A stretch of 64,000 nucleotides of DNA from the NCBI RefSeq assembly GCF_000379105.1, contig NZ_KB900609.1, forward strand, positions 67,802 through 131,801, written 5' to 3'. The stretch is from Methylobacterium sp. WSM2598 (GTDB taxonomy: Bacteria; Pseudomonadota; Alphaproteobacteria; Rhizobiales; Beijerinckiaceae). The position numbers and the translations under genes were made by a program. Under the pieces are notes generated by a model that was not told the DNA's origin, ran no database searches, and was given only the letters and a program-made list of their open reading frames with translations. Below are positions 8,033 to 16,030 of this stretch, piece after piece; within the stretch, counting starts at the first letter, position 1, and the number at the start of each line of letters is the position of its first letter.

Positions 8033-9631
8033 ATGCCCGAGACCCCCGTCTTCGACCACGCCGCCTGCGCGGCTCCCCACCACCTCGCCGCCGCGAGCGG
8101 CCGCGCCGTGCTGGCGGAGGGCGGCAACGCCGTCGAAGCCATGCTCGCCATGGCGGCCACGATCGCGGTCGTCTACCCCCACATGAACGGCATCGGCGGC
8201 GATGGATTCTGGCTCGTGCGCGAGCCCGGCGGGCGGGTCCACGCCATCGAGGCCTGCGGGCCCGCCGGCCGGCTCGCCACGATCCGGCGCTACCGCGACA
8301 AGGGCCACGAGCGGATCCCCGACCGCGGGGCGGATGCCGCCGTCACGGTCGCGGGCGCGGTCGGCGGCTGGGCCCTGGCGCGCGATCTCGCCGCCGCCCT
8401 TGGCGGCAGGCTGCCCCTCCCGGTCCTGCTCGGCGACGCGATCCGCCTCGCCCGGGAGGGCGTCGCGGTGTCGGCCTCGGAGGCCCGCTACGTCCCCAAG
8501 GAACTCGACACGCTCTACGATCAGCCGGGCTTCGCCGGGACCTTCCTGATCGGCGGGAAGGCGCCCGCCGCCGGCGCGGTCCGCGCCCTGCCGGCCCTGG
8601 CCGCGACCCTGGACCAGCTCGCCCATGCGGGGCTCGACGACTTCTACCGGGGCGACGTCGGGCGCGAGATCGCCGCCGATCTCGACCGGGCCGGCAGCCC
8701 GGTGACCCGCGCCGACCTCGACGCCTACCGGGCGGTGCGGCGGGCCCCCCTGTCGGTGCGGCTCGCCCAGGGCACCGTCTTCAATTGCCCGCCGCCGACC
8801 CAGGGGCTCGCGGCCCTGATGATCCTCGGGATCGTCGAGCGGCTCGGCAGGCTGCCGCCCGAATCACCCGCCTGGTGCCACGCCCTGATCGAGGCGACGA
8901 AGCGCGCCTTCCGGGTGCGCGACGGCGTCGTCACCGACTTCGACCGGCTGCGGCACGATCCCGCCGCCTTCCTGACCCCCGACCGCCTCGCCCGCGAGGC
9001 CGCCGCGATCGCCATGGACCGGGCCGCCCCCTACCCCCTGCGCCCGCTCGGCGACGGCGACACGGTCTGGATGGGGGCGATCGACGGGTCGGGCCTCGCC
9101 GTCTCCTACATCCAGTCGGTCTACTGGGAATTCGGCTCCGGCCTCGTCCTGCCGGCGACCGGCATCGCGTGGCAGAACCGCGGCACCTCCTTCTCGCTCG
9201 ATCCCAAGGCCACGAACCCGCTCGAGCCAGGCCGCAAGCCCTTCCACACCCTCAACCCGGCGCTCGCCGTGCTCGACGACGGGCGGGTGCTCTCCTACGG
9301 CAGCATGGGCGGGGACGGTCAGCCGCAATTCCAGGCCCAGGTCTTCACCCGCTACGCCGGCCACCGGATGGGCGTGGCCGAGGCGGTCGACGCGCCGCGG
9401 CTCCTGTTCGGCCGCACCTGGGGCGCCGAGTCGATGACCGTCAAGGTCGAGGACCGCTTCGACCCGTCCTGCATCGCGGAGCTCCGCCGCCGCGGCCACG
9501 AGATCGAGGAGCTCGGCGGCGCCTACGTCGATTCCCTCGGCCATGCCGGGCTGCTGGTTCGCCATCCCGGCAACGGGCGGGTGGAGGCGACCCATGATCC
9601 GCGCTCGGACGGCGGGGCGGCCGGGATCTGA
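8033..9631 (+). CDS. Gamma-glutamyltransferase family protein
   Basis: A 532-residue Ntn-hydrolase of the gamma-glutamyltranspeptidase family. The N-terminal block ASGRAVLAEGGNAVEAMLAM and GIGGDGFWLV match the large subunit. The predicted autocleavage nucleophile is Thr344 in GDGDTVWMGAID, and the small subunit continues with NRGTSFSLDP and SYGSMGGDGQPQ. There is no signal peptide, unlike periplasmic Ggt, so it resembles the cytosolic YwrD-like or cephalosporin acylase-like branch. The substrate may be glutathione or another gamma-glutamyl compound. It is transcribed divergently from the small membrane protein/OpgD pair and convergent with regA. Confidence 0.88.
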   Translation: MPETPVFDHAACAAPHHLAAASGRAVLAEGGNAVEAMLAMAATIAVVYPHMNGIGGDGFWLVREPGGRVHAIEACGPAGRLATIRRYRDKGHERIPDRGADAAVTVAGAVGGWALARDLAAALGGRLPLPVLLGDAIRLAREGVAVSASEARYVPKELDTLYDQPGFAGTFLIGGKAPAAGAVRALPALAATLDQLAHAGLDDFYRGDVGREIAADLDRAGSPVTRADLDAYRAVRRAPLSVRLAQGTVFNCPPPTQGLAALMILGIVERLGRLPPESPAWCHALIEATKRAFRVRDGVVTDFDRLRHDPAAFLTPDRLAREAAAIAMDRAAPYPLRPLGDGDTVWMGAIDGSGLAVSYIQSVYWEFGSGLVLPATGIAWQNRGTSFSLDPKATNPLEPGRKPFHTLNPALAVLDDGRVLSYGSMGGDGQPQFQAQVFTRYAGHRMGVAEAVDAPRLLFGRTWGAESMTVKVEDRFDPSCIAELRRRGHEIEELGGAYVDSLGHAGLLVRHPGNGRVEATHDPRSDGGAAGI

Positions 9632-9704
9632 CGCGGGGCAGGCCCGCGCGACGCGTCCGTGCGGATCTCGGATGAGGAGGGTGCGCCGCCTCGCCGCCGG
9701 CACC

Positions 9705-9750
9705 AAAAACCCCGCTCCCGCGCGCGGAACTGGCGCGCGCGGGAGCGGGG
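9705..9750 (-). terminator. Rho-independent terminator of regA
   Basis: A perfect 17-bp inverted repeat (arms 9710-9726 and 9734-9750, 7-nt loop). Read on the minus strand it ends in five T residues (9709-9705), the classical intrinsic terminator form. It lies between convergent ggt-family and regA genes. On the plus strand no T-run follows, so termination of the other gene there would be weaker. Confidence 0.85.
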
Positions 9751-9777
9751 TGGCTCGTCCCCCGGAGTCACGCGCGC

Positions 9778-10374
9778 CTACCGCGGCGCGCGCTTGGCGA
9801 GGATCCGCTGCAGGGTGCGGCGGTGCATGTTGAGGCGGCGGGCCGTCTCGGAGACGTTGCGGTTGCACAGCTCGTAGACGCGCTGGATGTGTTCCCAGCG
9901 CACCCGGTCGGCGGACATCGGGTTCTCGGGCGGGTCCGCCCGCTCGCCCGGCTGGGCCATCAGCGTGCCGTGGATCTCGTCCGCGTCGGCGGGCTTGGCC
10001 AGGTAGTCGAAGGCGCCGAGCTTCACGGCCGTCACCGCCGTCGCGATGTTGCCGTAGCCCGTCAGGATCACGCCCCGCGCCTCCGGGCGGCGCTCCTTGA
10101 GCCGGGCGATCACGTCGAGGCCGTTGCCGTCGGCGAGCCGCATGTCGATCACCGCGAAGGCCGGCGGATGCGCGTCCACGAGCGAGACGCCCTCCGCCAC
10201 GCTCTCGGCCACCTGCACCTGGTAGCCGCGGGCCTCCATCGCGCGGGCGAGCCGCGTCGAGAACGGCTTGTCGTCGTCCACGATCAGCAGGCTGCGATCC
10301 GCGTGTGCCGCGAGCGGATCGCCTTCCGGTACGAGTCCGGAGCTCGGTGGAGTCTGGGTTCCGTACTGCGTCAT
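9778..10374 (-). CDS. regA: Redox response regulator RegA/ActR/PrrA
   Basis: A 198-residue two-domain regulator. The receiver domain has LLIVDDDKPF, phosphoacceptor Asp77 in FAVIDMRLADGNG, the TGYG switch region and KPADADEI. The C-terminal part (about 155-198) is a Fis-type helix-turn-helix, NVSETARRLNMHRRTLQRIL, nearly invariant in the RegA family. It activates or represses respiration, carbon fixation and photosystem genes with redox state. It lies 41 bp downstream of its kinase regB. I chose the ATG at 10374 (GAGGAG upstream); a TTG one codon earlier is also possible. A stem-loop surrounds the ribosome binding site, and a strong terminator follows the gene. Confidence 0.93.
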   Translation of the reverse strand: MTQYGTQTPPSSGLVPEGDPLAAHADRSLLIVDDDKPFSTRLARAMEARGYQVQVAESVAEGVSLVDAHPPAFAVIDMRLADGNGLDVIARLKERRPEARGVILTGYGNIATAVTAVKLGAFDYLAKPADADEIHGTLMAQPGERADPPENPMSADRVRWEHIQRVYELCNRNVSETARRLNMHRRTLQRILAKRAPR

Positions 10375-10375
10375 C

Positions 10376-10408
10376 AAGAGACGCTCCTCACTATTCGTTC
10401 AGTCTCTT
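10376..10408 (-). promoter_or_regulatory. Stem-loop enclosing the regA ribosome binding site
   Basis: In the regB-regA gap the mRNA can form a 7-bp stem (10408-10402 with 10382-10376) whose 19-nt loop holds the GAGGAG Shine-Dalgarno sequence, and whose 3' arm runs into the start codon. It could tune regA translation relative to regB. The stem is perfect but short, so this is a suggestion. Confidence 0.35.
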
Positions 10409-10415
10409 CAAAACG

Positions 10416-11801
10416 TTATATAGGAACGTCGCGGGCCGTCGTCAGGGGGAGAGCGCCGCTCGTTCCCCCGAATTTGCGCGCCGCCACGTCCCTCTCGAAA
10501 ACGTGACGCGGCCAGGCGATGCGCACCATGGCGCCGGTCGAGGGATCGGCCGCGTTGGCGAGGGCGATCTGGGCGCCCGAGCGCTCGATCAGGGTCTTGG
10601 CGATGAACAGGCCGAGCCCGAGCCCCGATCCGCCCTCCTCGCCGCTGCCCGAGCGCCCGGCGCCCCGCGTCGTGACGTAGGGCTCGCCGACCCGCAGCAG
10701 CACGTCGGGGGCGAAGCCCGGGCCGTCGTCGCGGATCTCCAGCCAGACCCGGTCCGCGCTCCAGCGCGCCTCGATGACGACGCGGCTCTCGGCGAAGTCC
10801 ACCGCGTTGTCGACGATGTTCGAGAGCCCGTAGAGCACGCCGGGATTGCGCCGGCAGCGGGGCTCCGTCCCCTCGCCGCGGGTCGAGACGTCGAGGATGA
10901 TCCCGAGCGCCCGCTGGGGCGCCACCAGCTCCTCGACGAGGTGGCTGAGCGAGATCGTCTCCAGGAAGCTCGACTGGTCCTCGTCCAGGGAGGTGAGCTT
11001 CGACAGGATGCCCCGGCAGCGCTCGACCTGCTCGCGCAGGAGCTTCAGGTCCTCGGCGACCGCGGGCGTGGCGGCGGGGCCGAGCGCCCGGTCGAGTTCG
11101 CTGACCACCACCGTGATGGTGGCGAGCGGCGTGCCGAGTTCGTGCGCGGCCGCCGCCGCGAGCCCGTCGAGCTGCGACAGGTGCTGCTCGCGGGCGAGGA
11201 CCAGCTCGGTCGCGGCGAGCGCCTGGGCGAGCTGGCGCGCCTCCTCGGCGACCCGCCACGCGTAGACGCCCGTGAAGGCGATGCCGAGCAGGATCGCGGT
11301 CCAGACCCCCGAGACGTAGAGGAAGGGGATCTCCATCCGCTCCGCCGAGAACCACGGCAGCGGCCGGTGGACGAGGGCGAGCAGCGTCGACAGGCCGACC
11401 GCGAACAGGCCGAGGGCCAGGGTGTGGGCCGGGGGCAGGGCCGTCGCGGAGATCAGGACCGGGGCGAGGAAGAGGAGCGAGAAGGGATTCTGCAGCCCGC
11501 CGGTGAGGAACAGGAGCGCGGCGAGCTGGACGATGTCGAAGGCGAGCAGCAGCGCCGCCGACGTGTCGCTCAGCCGGTAGCTCGCCGGGAAGCGCACCCG
11601 CAGGATGAGGTTCAGCCAGGAGGAGGCCGCGATGACGAGGAAGCACCAGCCGAAGGGCAGGGGCAGGCCGAGCCCGAGATGCGCGCCCGCCACCGCGGCG
11701 CTCTGGCCCGTGATGGCGAGCCAGCGCAGGCGCACGAGCGTGTCCAGGCGCAGGTGACGCGCGTCGTGCACCAGGTCGATCGGCGAAGCCTCATTCGTCA
11801 T
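10416..11801 (-). CDS. regB: Redox sensor histidine kinase RegB/ActS/PrrB
   Basis: A 461-residue kinase with six membrane spans in residues 25-185. The family-specific features are all present: the quinone-binding heptapeptide GGLQNPF (101-107), the H-box AAAAHELGTPLATI with phosphorylated His220, and the redox-active cysteine Cys262 in ERCRGIL. The ATP-binding domain follows with NIVDNAVDFA, DDGPGFAP and GSGLGLGLFIA. It senses the quinone pool/redox state and phosphorylates RegA, encoded just downstream. The start ATG at 11801 gives the usual short cytoplasmic N-terminus. No senC is adjacent, unlike Rhodobacter. It is divergent from phaZ. Confidence 0.93.
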   Translation of the reverse strand: MTNEASPIDLVHDARHLRLDTLVRLRWLAITGQSAAVAGAHLGLGLPLPFGWCFLVIAASSWLNLILRVRFPASYRLSDTSAALLLAFDIVQLAALLFLTGGLQNPFSLLFLAPVLISATALPPAHTLALGLFAVGLSTLLALVHRPLPWFSAERMEIPFLYVSGVWTAILLGIAFTGVYAWRVAEEARQLAQALAATELVLAREQHLSQLDGLAAAAAHELGTPLATITVVVSELDRALGPAATPAVAEDLKLLREQVERCRGILSKLTSLDEDQSSFLETISLSHLVEELVAPQRALGIILDVSTRGEGTEPRCRRNPGVLYGLSNIVDNAVDFAESRVVIEARWSADRVWLEIRDDGPGFAPDVLLRVGEPYVTTRGAGRSGSGEEGGSGLGLGLFIAKTLIERSGAQIALANAADPSTGAMVRIAWPRHVFERDVAARKFGGTSGALPLTTARDVPI

Positions 11802-12055
11802 GCCACCACGATAGCGCGCGACGGGGCTCTGCCCAGGCCCCGGCCCCCCGCGCCCCCTGCAAGATAATGCCACTTTTCCGGGCAGCCCTGCGACCAAAAT
11901 GGCACAGCCCGCTTTCTTTGGTATCATATTGCACTTTGGGTCAACGGGATGCCCTTGCGTGCGCCGACCGGAACCATAACCTCTGACAGTCGGTTGGATG
12001 CGGGCGTCTCCCGCGGCGCTGCGGCGCCGCCGGATCCGAGAACGGGCGGTGCGGC
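11802..12055. promoter_or_regulatory. Divergent regB / phaZ control region
   Basis: A 254-bp intergenic region, distinctly AT-richer than its surroundings. It holds three copies of a TGC(C/-)A(C/T)TTT-like motif: 11868-11877, 11896-11904 (inverted) and 11940-11947, the last near TTGGTATCATATTGC, which could be part of a phaZ promoter. Such TGC-rich sites recall PHB regulator (PhaR) operators, but the match is by eye only. Confidence 0.35.
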
Positions 12056-13330
12056 ATGGATCTGTCTTATTTCTTGTACGAAGCGGCGCATTGGATGCTG
12101 ACGCCGGCGCGGGTCGCGGCGGACGCGACGCAGCTCGTGTTCCAGAACCCGGTGAATCCGATCTCCTACACGCCCTATGGCCGCACGGTCTCGGCGGCCT
12201 GCGAGATGTTCGAGCGCACCACCCGGCGCTACGGGAAGCCCGCCTTCGGGCTCCCGACGACGGTGGTCGAGGGCATGACGGTCGCGGTGAGCGAGCGCGT
12301 GGTCTGGGAGAAGCCCTTCTGCCGGCTCGTCGCCTTCGAGCGGGCGCTGCGCCTCCCGCCCGCCCAGGCCCAGCCGAAGGTGCTGGTCGTCGCCCCGATG
12401 TCGGGCCACTACGCGACGCTGCTGCGCGGCACCGTCGAGGCGCTGCTGCCCGGCCACGAGGTCTTCATCACCGACTGGATCGACGCCCGCATGGTGCCGC
12501 TCGAGGTCGGGCGCTTCGACCTCGACAGCTACATCGACTACCTGATCGAGATCTTCCAGCATCTCGGTCCCGACCTGCACGTGATGGCGGTGTGCCAGCC
12601 CGCGGTCCCGGTCTTCGCGGCGGTGGCCCGGATGGAGGCGGAGGGCATGCCCGGCGTGCCGACCTCCATGACCCTGATGGGCGGCCCGATCGACACCCGC
12701 CGCTCGCCGACCGCGGTGAACTGCCTCGCGGCCGAGCGCGGCATCGAGTGGTTCAAGCGCAACTGCATCACGGTCGTGCCGCCGGGCTATCCCGGCACCT
12801 GGCGCCAGGTCTATCCCGGCTTCTTCCAGCTCTCGGGCTTCATGGGCATGAACCTCGACCGTCACCTGACGGCGCACTGGGACATGTTCAAGCACCTCGT
12901 GCGCAACGACGGCGACTCGGCCGAGAAGCACCGCGAATTCTACGACGAGTACCTGTCCGTGATGGATCTCACGGCGGATTTCTACCTGCAGACGGTCGAG
13001 ACGGTGTTCGTCCAGCACGCCCTGCCGAAGGGCGAGATGCGCCATCACGGTGCGCCGGTCGACCCGACGGCGATCCGCCGCTGCGCCATCATGGCGGTCG
13101 AGGGCGAGAAGGACGACATTTCCGGCGTCGGCCAGACCAAGGCGGCCCTGGACCTCACCCCGAACCTGCCGGACGCGCGCAAGCTCTACCACCTGCAGCA
13201 GGGGGTGGGGCATTACGGGGTGTTCAACGGCTCGCGCTTCCGGGCGCAGATCCTGCCGCGGATCTCCGCCTTCATGCACGAGATGCAGGGCACCACGATG
13301 GCGCCGCCGCGGCTGCTTCAGGCGAGCTGA
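12056..13330 (+). CDS. phaZ: Intracellular polyhydroxyalkanoate depolymerase
   Basis: A 424-residue alpha/beta hydrolase of the intracellular PhaZ family, mobilising stored polyhydroxybutyrate to 3-hydroxybutyrate oligomers. It begins with the family start (LYEAAHWMLTPAR) and PVNPISYTPYGRTVSAA. The nucleophile is Cys180 in AVCQPAVP, replacing the lipase-box serine, as is normal for this family. TDWIDAR and the C-terminal VGHYGVFNGSRFR (catalytic His) are conserved. There is no signal peptide, in keeping with a granule-bound cytosolic enzyme. It is divergently transcribed from the redox kinase regB, a suggestive pairing because PHB use follows redox balance. Confidence 0.93.
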   Translation: MDLSYFLYEAAHWMLTPARVAADATQLVFQNPVNPISYTPYGRTVSAACEMFERTTRRYGKPAFGLPTTVVEGMTVAVSERVVWEKPFCRLVAFERALRLPPAQAQPKVLVVAPMSGHYATLLRGTVEALLPGHEVFITDWIDARMVPLEVGRFDLDSYIDYLIEIFQHLGPDLHVMAVCQPAVPVFAAVARMEAEGMPGVPTSMTLMGGPIDTRRSPTAVNCLAAERGIEWFKRNCITVVPPGYPGTWRQVYPGFFQLSGFMGMNLDRHLTAHWDMFKHLVRNDGDSAEKHREFYDEYLSVMDLTADFYLQTVETVFVQHALPKGEMRHHGAPVDPTAIRRCAIMAVEGEKDDISGVGQTKAALDLTPNLPDARKLYHLQQGVGHYGVFNGSRFRAQILPRISAFMHEMQGTTMAPPRLLQAS

Positions 13331-13393
13331 GGTGGCGAAGGGAGCGCGACCGGCACGCTGGCAGCAGGCCCGCCGACCGCCTAGAGTGGCGCC

Positions 13394-14137
13394 ATGCGAG
13401 TCGCGTTGCTGCGCCGGTCGGCGCCCGATCCCACTCACCTGACGGTCGCGCACGACGGAACCACCTTCCGGGTGGCGATGCGGCGGCGCGCCAGCGCCCG
13501 GCGGATCACGCTCAGGGTGTCGAGCGCGACCGGGGAGGTCGTGCTGACGCTGCCCGAGCGCACGGCGGTGTCGGTGGCCCAGCGCTTCGCCGACGCGCAC
13601 GCGGACTGGGTCGCGGCCCGCGTCGCCAGGGTGCCGGCCCGGGTCGCCCTGGAGCCGGGGGCCCTGGTTCCGCTGCGGGGCGTGCCGCACCGGATCCTGC
13701 ACTGGTCGCTGGCCGGGGGCGCGACCGTCGCCACCCGGGACGCCGAGGAGGCGCCGGTGATCGCGGTGGCCTGCCAGGTGCCGCATGTGGGGCGCCGGGT
13801 GCGCGACTACCTGGAAGCCGAGGCGCGCGGCGACCTGCGCGAGGCCGTGGCCCGGCATGCCCGGGCCCTCGGCCGCGGCCCGAGGCGCCTCACCGTCCGC
13901 GACACGCGCAGCCGCTGGGGCTCCTGCTCGGCGAGCGGGCACCTCAACTTCTCCTGGCGGCTGATCCTGGCGCCGCCCTTCGTGCTCGACTACCTCGCCG
14001 CCCACGAGGTGGCCCATCTCGCGGAGATGAACCACTCGGACCGCTTCTGGTCCCTGCTCGACCGCCTCTACCCCCGCGTCGAGGAGGCCGAGCGCTGGCT
14101 CAAGCGGCACGGGACCGAGCTGCACCGCTACGGGTGA
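13394..14137 (+). CDS. M48/SprT-type metallopeptidase (YgjP, DUF45)
   Basis: A 247-residue predicted zinc peptidase. The C-terminal half has TRSRWGSCSASGHLNFSW and LDYLAAHEVAHLAEMNHSDRFW: HExxH is H204-E205-H208 and His214 is the probable third ligand. The N-terminal part is an all-beta region of lower conservation. This is the YgjP-like family (often annotated M48 or SprT-like) whose substrate is unknown. It follows phaZ by 63 bp on the same strand but has no evident functional link to it. Confidence 0.85.
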   Translation: MRVALLRRSAPDPTHLTVAHDGTTFRVAMRRRASARRITLRVSSATGEVVLTLPERTAVSVAQRFADAHADWVAARVARVPARVALEPGALVPLRGVPHRILHWSLAGGATVATRDAEEAPVIAVACQVPHVGRRVRDYLEAEARGDLREAVARHARALGRGPRRLTVRDTRSRWGSCSASGHLNFSWRLILAPPFVLDYLAAHEVAHLAEMNHSDRFWSLLDRLYPRVEEAERWLKRHGTELHRYG

Positions 14138-14224
14138 GGGGGAGGCGCCTCGGCGAAACCGCCCCGGCGCCCCGCTCGCGATGCCGGCGCCGCTCGGCCG
14201 GGCGGCGCCGCGCCGGGCTCATCC

Positions 14225-14326
14225 CACATCCGCTCGATCCCTTCGGGATGGCGGATGTAGGCGTCGCTCAGGCGCCGCGCGGGCTGGTGATCCGGGATCC
14301 GCTGTGATCGACCGGATCCCGGATCA
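14225..14326. repeat. Two-hairpin intergenic repeat, copy A
   Basis: One of four related elements. Hairpin 1: acatccg/cggatgt arms at 14226-14232 and 14252-14258. Core GCTCAGGCGCCGCGCGGGCT follows. Hairpin 2 is a perfect 14-bp inverted repeat with arms 14288-14301 and 14313-14326 (TGATCCGGGATCCG). It lies between convergent genes (M48 peptidase and a minus-strand exported protein); the TGA stop of the latter is the last triplet of the element as read on the plus strand. It can serve as a bidirectional terminator. Confidence 0.85.
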
Positions 14327-14695
14327 GCCCCTGCTGCGCACCACCACCCGCGTGACCGCCGGCCAGGTCGGGCGCGGATCGACCTGGCCCGGGGCGAGGG
14401 TGCGCGGCGCGATCGCGTCGCAGACCTCGCGCTGCCGGATGATCACCACGCCGGCCTCGTCGTGGCGGCGGATCACGCCGCCCTCGCGGCAGAAGCCGGC
14501 GATCGCGGCCGAGCGGGAGGCGCGCCGCCCGCGCGGGTTGCGCTGCACCGGCGGGTGCTCGATCGTCAGCGGGCCGTAGCGGTTGAGCGAGCGCTCGACG
14601 TAGGTGGTCTCCTCCATCGGCAGGGGCTCGGCCCGCGCCGCGAGCGGGGCGAGGAGCAGCAGGGCGAGGGAGACGGCACTCAGGGGCGGGCGCAT
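14324..14695 (-). CDS. Exported hypothetical protein
   Basis: A 123-residue protein. Residues 1-22 (SAVSLALLLLAPLAARA) form a clear signal peptide. The mature chain is basic with two cysteines (FCREGG and REVCDAI), which could pair in the periplasm, and two ATG-free low-complexity ends. I do not recognise the family. Its TGA stop is supplied by repeat copy A. It is divergent from ialB. Confidence 0.65.
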   Translation of the reverse strand: MRPPLSAVSLALLLLAPLAARAEPLPMEETTYVERSLNRYGPLTIEHPPVQRNPRGRRASRSAAIAGFCREGGVIRRHDEAGVVIIRQREVCDAIAPRTLAPGQVDPRPTWPAVTRVVVRSRG

Positions 14696-14899
14696 CGGCG
14701 GTCCTTCGGTCGGACGGATCCCGGCAAATCTAGGGCCGAGCCGGCCCGGGAGGAAGCCGTTCCGCGGCGACCGGGACGGGTCGCGGCCCGCCTGTGTCTT
14801 CGGGGCCGTGACGCGGCGTCGCTTGACAGCCACGACTCCCCGTGGTCGGAAGCCGCGGGTCGTGGCGCTCGACGGGGGCGCGGGAAGGAGCCGGCGAGG

Positions 14900-15409
14900 G
14901 TGCGAGACATGGTGCGACGGGCCGTACTCCTGGCGGCCCTCCTGCTCGCGGCGGGCCTCCCGGCCGGCCGGGCCGCCGCCCAGGGTGCGGTCAAGCAGAC
15001 CTTCGAGGATTGGCAGCTGCGCTGCGAGACGCCCGCCGGCGCCAAGGCCGAGCAATGCGCCCTCGTCCAGTACGTCGCCGCCGAGGACCGGCCGAACCTC
15101 ACCCTCGCGGTCATCGTGCTGAGGACGGCCGACAACCGCGGCACCCTGCTGCGCGTGGTGGCGCCCCTCGGCATCCTGCTTCCCTCCGGCCTCGGCCTGA
15201 AGATCGATCAGGCCGATATCGGCCGCACCCTGTTCGTGCGTTGCCTGACCACCGGCTGCGTCGCCGAGGTGGTGATGGACGAGAACCTGATCCGGCAGCT
15301 CAAGACCGGCCAGCAGGCCACCTTCATCGTCTTCCAGACGCCCGAGGAGGGCGTGGGCATCCCGCTCTCGCTCAAGGGCTTCGCGGCCGGGTTCGACAAG
15401 CTGCAATAG
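14900..15409 (+). CDS. Invasion-associated locus B (IalB) family protein
   Basis: A 169-residue exported protein. After the signal peptide (ending near GRAAAQG) come the family blocks FEDWQLRCE, CALVQYV, LTLAVIVLR and the Cys pair region FVRCLTTGCVAEV, then LKTGQQATFIVFQTPEEGVGIPLSLKGFAAGFDKL. IalB proteins are periplasmic or outer-surface, widespread in Hyphomicrobiales, and of unclear biochemical role. I chose the GTG at 14900, which has GGAAGGAG about 10 nt upstream; an ATG at 14909 is too far from it. A perfect TTGACA hexamer lies at 14823-14828 upstream, with no good -10 partner. It is followed after 15 bp by another exported protein gene. Confidence 0.85.
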   Translation: MRDMVRRAVLLAALLLAAGLPAGRAAAQGAVKQTFEDWQLRCETPAGAKAEQCALVQYVAAEDRPNLTLAVIVLRTADNRGTLLRVVAPLGILLPSGLGLKIDQADIGRTLFVRCLTTGCVAEVVMDENLIRQLKTGQQATFIVFQTPEEGVGIPLSLKGFAAGFDKLQ

Positions 15410-15424
15410 CCGGGAGCCGCCATC

Positions 15425-16018
15425 GTGACAGCAGGCACATCCCTGAGAGGCTGCGCGGTCCTGCTCTGCGCCGTCGCCCTGGCCGGGCCGGCCGCGGCCC
15501 AGGAGGATGACGGGAGCAACCCGCTCCTCAACATCTTCCGCTACGGCGGCACCACCAAGCCGCCCGAGGCGCCGGCGAACCCCGACGACGTCTACTGCCC
15601 GATCATCGACATCACCGAGGGCGGCTCCTCGATCCAGTCGGGCACGGGGACTGGCATCCGCCACCAGATCTCCCTGGCGCAGGTGAGCCGCGAATGCGGC
15701 CCCGGGCCGGGCGGCTCCGTCCTGGTCAAGGTCGGCGTCCAGGGACGGGTGCTCCTCGGCCCGGCCGGCGCGCCGGGGCGGTTCGAGGCGCCCGTGACCG
15801 TCACGGTCAAGCAGGGCGGCACCGTCTTCGCCCGCCGCACCCGGCGGGCGAGCGTGACGATCCCGGCAGGCGCCGCCAGCGCGAGCTTCGCCGTCGTGGA
15901 GGACGGCATCACGGTGCCGGCCCGCGCGGCGAACGAGTTCGAGATCGAGGTCGGGCTCGGCGGCGCGGGCAAGCCCGCCAAGCGCGGCCGCGGGGCCGGC
16001 TCCGCACCGGCGGGCTGA
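15425..16018 (+). CDS. Exported hypothetical protein
   Basis: A 197-residue protein starting at a GTG. Signal peptide residues 1-26 (CAVLLCAVALAGPAAAQ). The mature part has VYCPIIDITEGGSSIQSG and SRECG (two cysteines), then a beta-rich stretch with regular spacing (VLVKVGVQGRVLLGPAG, APVTVTVKQGGTVFARR, SVTIPAGAASASFAVVEDG) that looks like an immunoglobulin-like or similar sandwich, and a basic disordered tail. I recall similar proteins in Hyphomicrobiales but no assigned function. It lies 15 bp behind ialB in the same transcript. Confidence 0.7.
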   Translation: MTAGTSLRGCAVLLCAVALAGPAAAQEDDGSNPLLNIFRYGGTTKPPEAPANPDDVYCPIIDITEGGSSIQSGTGTGIRHQISLAQVSRECGPGPGGSVLVKVGVQGRVLLGPAGAPGRFEAPVTVTVKQGGTVFARRTRRASVTIPAGAASASFAVVEDGITVPARAANEFEIEVGLGGAGKPAKRGRGAGSAPAG

Positions 16019-16030
16019 GCCGCCGGCCAC

